This document shows, piece after piece, positions 6,758-9,045 of a stretch of DNA of 9,045 nt. The notes under the pieces are model-generated. The model saw only the letters and a program-made list of their open reading frames with translations, had not been told where the DNA came from and made no database searches. Source of the stretch: an uncultured Lachnospiraceae bacterium. Its GTDB lineage: Bacteria > Bacillota > Clostridia > Lachnospirales > Lachnospiraceae. Made by a program: the position numbers and the translations under genes. The DNA is taken from NCBI GenBank assembly GCA_910588965.1, contig CAJUSO010000084.1, forward strand, positions 1 through 9,045, read 5' to 3'. Each line of letters begins with the position of its first letter. The stretch's first letter is position 1.

Positions 6758-7468
6758 ATGGCAGCAAAACAGAAAATCCTGATTGTAGACGACGATGTGA
6801 ATATCGCGGAACTGATTTCCCTCTATCTGACGAAGGAATGCTATGATACCCATATGGTACACGATGGGGAAGAAGCCCTGGCGGCATATGAGCAGTACCA
6901 GCCTAACCTAATCCTGCTGGACCTGATGCTCCCTGGTATCGACGGATACCAGGTATGCCGGGAAATCCGCACAAAATCCAATGTGCCGATTATCATGCTA
7001 TCCGCCAAGGGGGAAATTTTTGATAAGGTCCTAGGTCTGGAACTAGGGGCTGACGACTACATCATAAAGCCCTTTGATTCCAAAGAGCTGGTGGCTAGGG
7101 TCAAAGCCGTGCTCCGCCGTTACCAGCCTTCAAAGCCAGACAAGGCAGCTTCCGATATCAAATGCGTGGAATACCCAAGCCTCGTGGTAAACCAGACGAA
7201 CTACTCTGTCCTCTACAACGGGAAGGCCGTGGACATGCCGCCCAAGGAATTAGAGCTGCTCTATTTCCTTGCCTCCTCCCCCAACCAGGTATTTACCAGG
7301 GAACAGCTTCTGGACCATATCTGGGGGTATGAATATATTGGCGATACCCGTACCGTGGACGTGCATGTAAAACGCCTCCGGGAGAAAATAAAAGACCATG
7401 CTTCCTGGAGCCTCTCCACGGTTTGGGGGATTGGGTATAAATTTGAAGTAAAATCGAATAATCCGTGA
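6758..7468 (+). CDS. OmpR/PhoP-family response regulator
   Basis: A DNA-binding transcription factor activated by phosphorylation from its partner kinase. The 236-residue product has a receiver domain (about 5-120) with acidic residues D11-D13, phosphoacceptor D55 in LLDLMLPG, S82 in LSAKG and K104 in IIKPF, all the usual active-site residues. The C-terminal winged helix-turn-helix (about 135-232) shows PPKELELLYFLA, FTREQLLDHIWG, the RTVDVHVKRLREK recognition helix and the VWGIGYKF wing hairpin. An ideal AAAGGAGG lies just before the ATG. It sits 53 bases after mutS2 and 28 bases before the kinase gene, so it is probably expressed with both, although a promoter inside the end of mutS2 cannot be excluded. 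The regulated genes cannot be told from the sequence; no symbol is assigned because this family is large and similar (PhoP, ResD, WalR and others). Confidence 0.95.
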   Translation: MAAKQKILIVDDDVNIAELISLYLTKECYDTHMVHDGEEALAAYEQYQPNLILLDLMLPGIDGYQVCREIRTKSNVPIIMLSAKGEIFDKVLGLELGADDYIIKPFDSKELVARVKAVLRRYQPSKPDKAASDIKCVEYPSLVVNQTNYSVLYNGKAVDMPPKELELLYFLASSPNQVFTREQLLDHIWGYEYIGDTRTVDVHVKRLREKIKDHASWSLSTVWGIGYKFEVKSNNP

Positions 7469-7486
7469 CAGCACACGGTATAGAAT

Positions 7487-7492
7487 GGAGGA
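7487..7492 (+). promoter_or_regulatory. Ribosome binding site that decides the histidine kinase start
   Basis: GGAGGA overlaps and follows the in-frame ATG at 7485, so that ATG has no site of its own. The site is well placed for the GTG at 7497, 4 bases after it. The ATG at 7506 is also possible, but its spacing is long. Confidence 0.6.
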
Positions 7493-7496
7493 TTCT

Positions 7497-8909
7497 GTGA
7501 AACGGATGCTTTACGTGAAGCTTTTGGCCGGCTACGTGCTATTCGGCATTCTAAGCTTCCTTACAATTGCCACATTTACTTCCCGCTTTACCTTAAATTA
7601 TATAAAAAAGGATACTGCCTCCAGCCTCTACCGCGAAGCAAAGCTTTTAGCTTCCAATTTTGCTGCAAATTACTATCAGGGCGCCATGACACTGGAGGAT
7701 ATCTCTTCCCATTTCTATGCAATTTCCATTTATTTGGATGCAGACATCTGGGTAGTGAACCCCAACGGCAAAATCCTAATCCACTCCCCCAGTGACACCG
7801 TCCCTTCCTCTGCCATCGTGGAAGAATTTGACATTACTGCGTTTGGGACCAGCTACTACCAAGTAGGGTCGTTTTTCGGCACTTTCCCAGAAGATACCCT
7901 GACTGTTTTTTCCCCGATTTCCATAAATTATAAAGCGCAGGGCTATCTCCTGATCCATAAGCCTGTCAATGAACTGGTCTCCCTAAAAGACGGCTTTCTG
8001 AATATATCCTATATGACGCTGGCAGTGATTTTCCTCTGTGCTTTTGTCGTGCTGGGGCTGTTCATTTATTCTATCTGCCTCCCCTTACGGAAAATCACCC
8101 AGGCGGCAAAGGATTATTCCAGCGGGAATTTTGAGACCCAGATTAATATCCATACAAACGATGAAATCGGCTATTTGGCTGCCTCCTTAAATTATATGGC
8201 AACAGAACTTTCTACCCTGGAAGAGGACCAGCGTAAATTCATTGCAAATGTATCCCATGACTTCCGCTCCCCGCTGACTTCCATCAAAGGGTATGTGGAG
8301 GCCATTATGGACGGCACAATCCCCTATGAGATGCAGGACAAGTACCTGAATATTATCCTGCATGAGACAGAACGGCTGAACAAGCTGACAGAAGGGATGC
8401 TGGAATTGAATAAATATGGGGTGAAGGGTACGATGCTGGATATCAGCAAGTTTGACATTAACCATACGATTAAAATGGTGGCGCAGTCCTTTGAGGGCAC
8501 CTGCAAGGAGAAACGTGTTTCTTTTGAACTGATACTGACTGGGCAGACTTCTTTTGTATCCGCAGATATGAGCAAAATCCAGCAGGTCCTTTACAACCTG
8601 ATTGACAACGCCATAAAATTCAGCCACACAGGCTCCACCATTACGATTGAAACAACAGAAAAAAATGATAAGGTTTTCATCTCTGTGAAAGATACCGGCA
8701 TCGGCATCCCAAAAGACAGCATCAAAAAAATCTGGGAACGGTTTTATAAGACAGACCTGTCCAGGGGAAAAGATAAGAAAGGAACTGGCCTTGGGCTTGC
8801 CATCGTAAAAGAGATTGTGTCCGCGCACAATGAAAATATCAATGTCATCAGTACCGAAGGGGTCGGGACAGAATTTATTTTCACGCTGCCCCTGTACCAT
8901 GGGGAATAA
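7497..8909 (+). CDS. Membrane sensor histidine kinase, HAMP-containing, partner of the upstream response regulator
   Basis: A transmembrane kinase that autophosphorylates on histidine and passes the phosphate to the regulator encoded 28 bases upstream. With the GTG start it has 470 residues: TM1 (about 9-27), an extracellular sensor region (about 28-171), TM2 (about 172-195), HAMP (about 196-248, with the DEIG motif at 222-225), an H-box SHDFRSPLT with H254, an N-box NLIDNAIKF (N367, N371), G1 DTGIGIP (399-405), an F-box WERFYKTD, and G2 GTGLGLAIV (429-437). Every catalytic element is present. The sensor region includes DIWVVNPNGKIL (about 83-94), which resembles a PAS/Cache-type fold; its ligand is unknown. 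The longer start at ATG 7485 lacks an upstream ribosome binding site, so GTG 7497 is preferred. Architecture resembles PhoR/WalK/VanS-like kinases, but I cannot assign a pathway. Confidence 0.94.
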   Translation: MKRMLYVKLLAGYVLFGILSFLTIATFTSRFTLNYIKKDTASSLYREAKLLASNFAANYYQGAMTLEDISSHFYAISIYLDADIWVVNPNGKILIHSPSDTVPSSAIVEEFDITAFGTSYYQVGSFFGTFPEDTLTVFSPISINYKAQGYLLIHKPVNELVSLKDGFLNISYMTLAVIFLCAFVVLGLFIYSICLPLRKITQAAKDYSSGNFETQINIHTNDEIGYLAASLNYMATELSTLEEDQRKFIANVSHDFRSPLTSIKGYVEAIMDGTIPYEMQDKYLNIILHETERLNKLTEGMLELNKYGVKGTMLDISKFDINHTIKMVAQSFEGTCKEKRVSFELILTGQTSFVSADMSKIQQVLYNLIDNAIKFSHTGSTITIETTEKNDKVFISVKDTGIGIPKDSIKKIWERFYKTDLSRGKDKKGTGLGLAIVKEIVSAHNENINVISTEGVGTEFIFTLPLYHGE

Positions 8910-8994
8910 GCGCCACCTCTTCACATGCCCGAAAAACCTCCCTGCCAGGCTCCCCCCAACCTGCAGCCGCCTTCTGCCGGCCTGGCCTGGAATC

Positions 8995-9020
8995 AAAAAC
9001 CCCGCTGCAAGCAACGGGGT
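8995..9020 (-). terminator. Factor-independent terminator, minus strand
   Basis: On the minus strand, ACCCCG (9020-9015) pairs with CGGGGT (9004-8999), and the inner bases TTGC/GCAG extend the stem around a tiny loop. A run of five T follows (8999-8995). No U-run exists on the plus strand. It presumably ends a minus-strand gene beyond the right edge, convergent with the kinase gene. The stretch 8910-8994 between the kinase stop and this site shows no gene and no clear plus-strand terminator. Confidence 0.6.
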
Positions 9021-9045
9021 ATCAAGCTTGCTGCGCTGCAGAGCA

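Noticed and set aside
2664..9013. Shared 10-mer GCTGCAAGCA in the htrA-like/yhaM gap and in the right-end terminator
   Set aside because: Many repeated 10-mers are expected by chance in 9 kb; there is no extended similarity around the two copies.
8187..9014. Long open frame on the minus strand opposite the histidine kinase (275 codons)
   Set aside because: It overlaps the conserved kinase core, has no recognisable domain, and its start would lie within the terminator hairpin.
9003..9035. Alternative pairing (9035-9026 with 9012-9003 on the minus strand) suggesting an attenuator or riboswitch
   Set aside because: The pairing has one mismatch, and no minus-strand gene lies downstream for it to control, so a simple 3'-end terminator is the better reading.
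1..9045. A new defence, mobile or biosynthetic system
   Set aside because: All six genes belong to known housekeeping or signalling families, and no mobile-element or array signature was seen; the unusual points are in individual motifs and regulation.

Overview
The window looks like chromosomal core DNA from a Firmicute, most likely a Clostridia/Lachnospiraceae-type gut anaerobe. This is inferred from strong GGAGG-type ribosome binding sites, sigma-A-like promoters, a B. subtilis-type YhaM and MutS2, and roughly even base composition. No sequence search was possible, so the taxonomy is provisional. I see no transposase, phage gene, CRISPR array, tRNA or rRNA.

Layout: six complete genes form two divergent groups around one intergenic promoter region at about 4180-4328. 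Leftward (minus strand) run a membrane-anchored HtrA-like protein with PDZ domain (2716-4179), a YhaM-type 3'-5' exoribonuclease (1616-2563) and a 23S rRNA uracil-C5 methyltransferase of the RlmD/RumA family (13-1569). Rightward (plus strand) run mutS2 (4329-6704), an OmpR/PhoP-family response regulator (6758-7468) and its sensor histidine kinase (7497-8909). The last 136 bases hold a minus-strand terminator, presumably ending a convergent gene that lies beyond the right edge.

How the genes fit together: RlmD, YhaM and MutS2 all act on RNA or ribosomes (rRNA methylation, RNA decay, and in B. subtilis the splitting of collided ribosomes by MutS2). The HtrA-like protein and the two-component pair face the cell envelope. 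Short gaps and the absence of clear internal terminators suggest that each side may be one transcription unit.

Points worth a second look: (1) the two divergent promoters appear to share a single palindromic -35 box, TTGCAA, with a 17-bp spacer to TATAAT on each side; (2) the HtrA-like protein has lost the His and Asp of its catalytic triad, and probably the Ser, while keeping its PDZ domain, so it is probably a pseudoprotease; (3) the Smr domain of MutS2 has INLIG in place of the LDLRG nuclease motif; (4) a long hairpin sits between the htrA-like gene and yhaM. I found no clearly new multi-gene system; the novelty is in these details.
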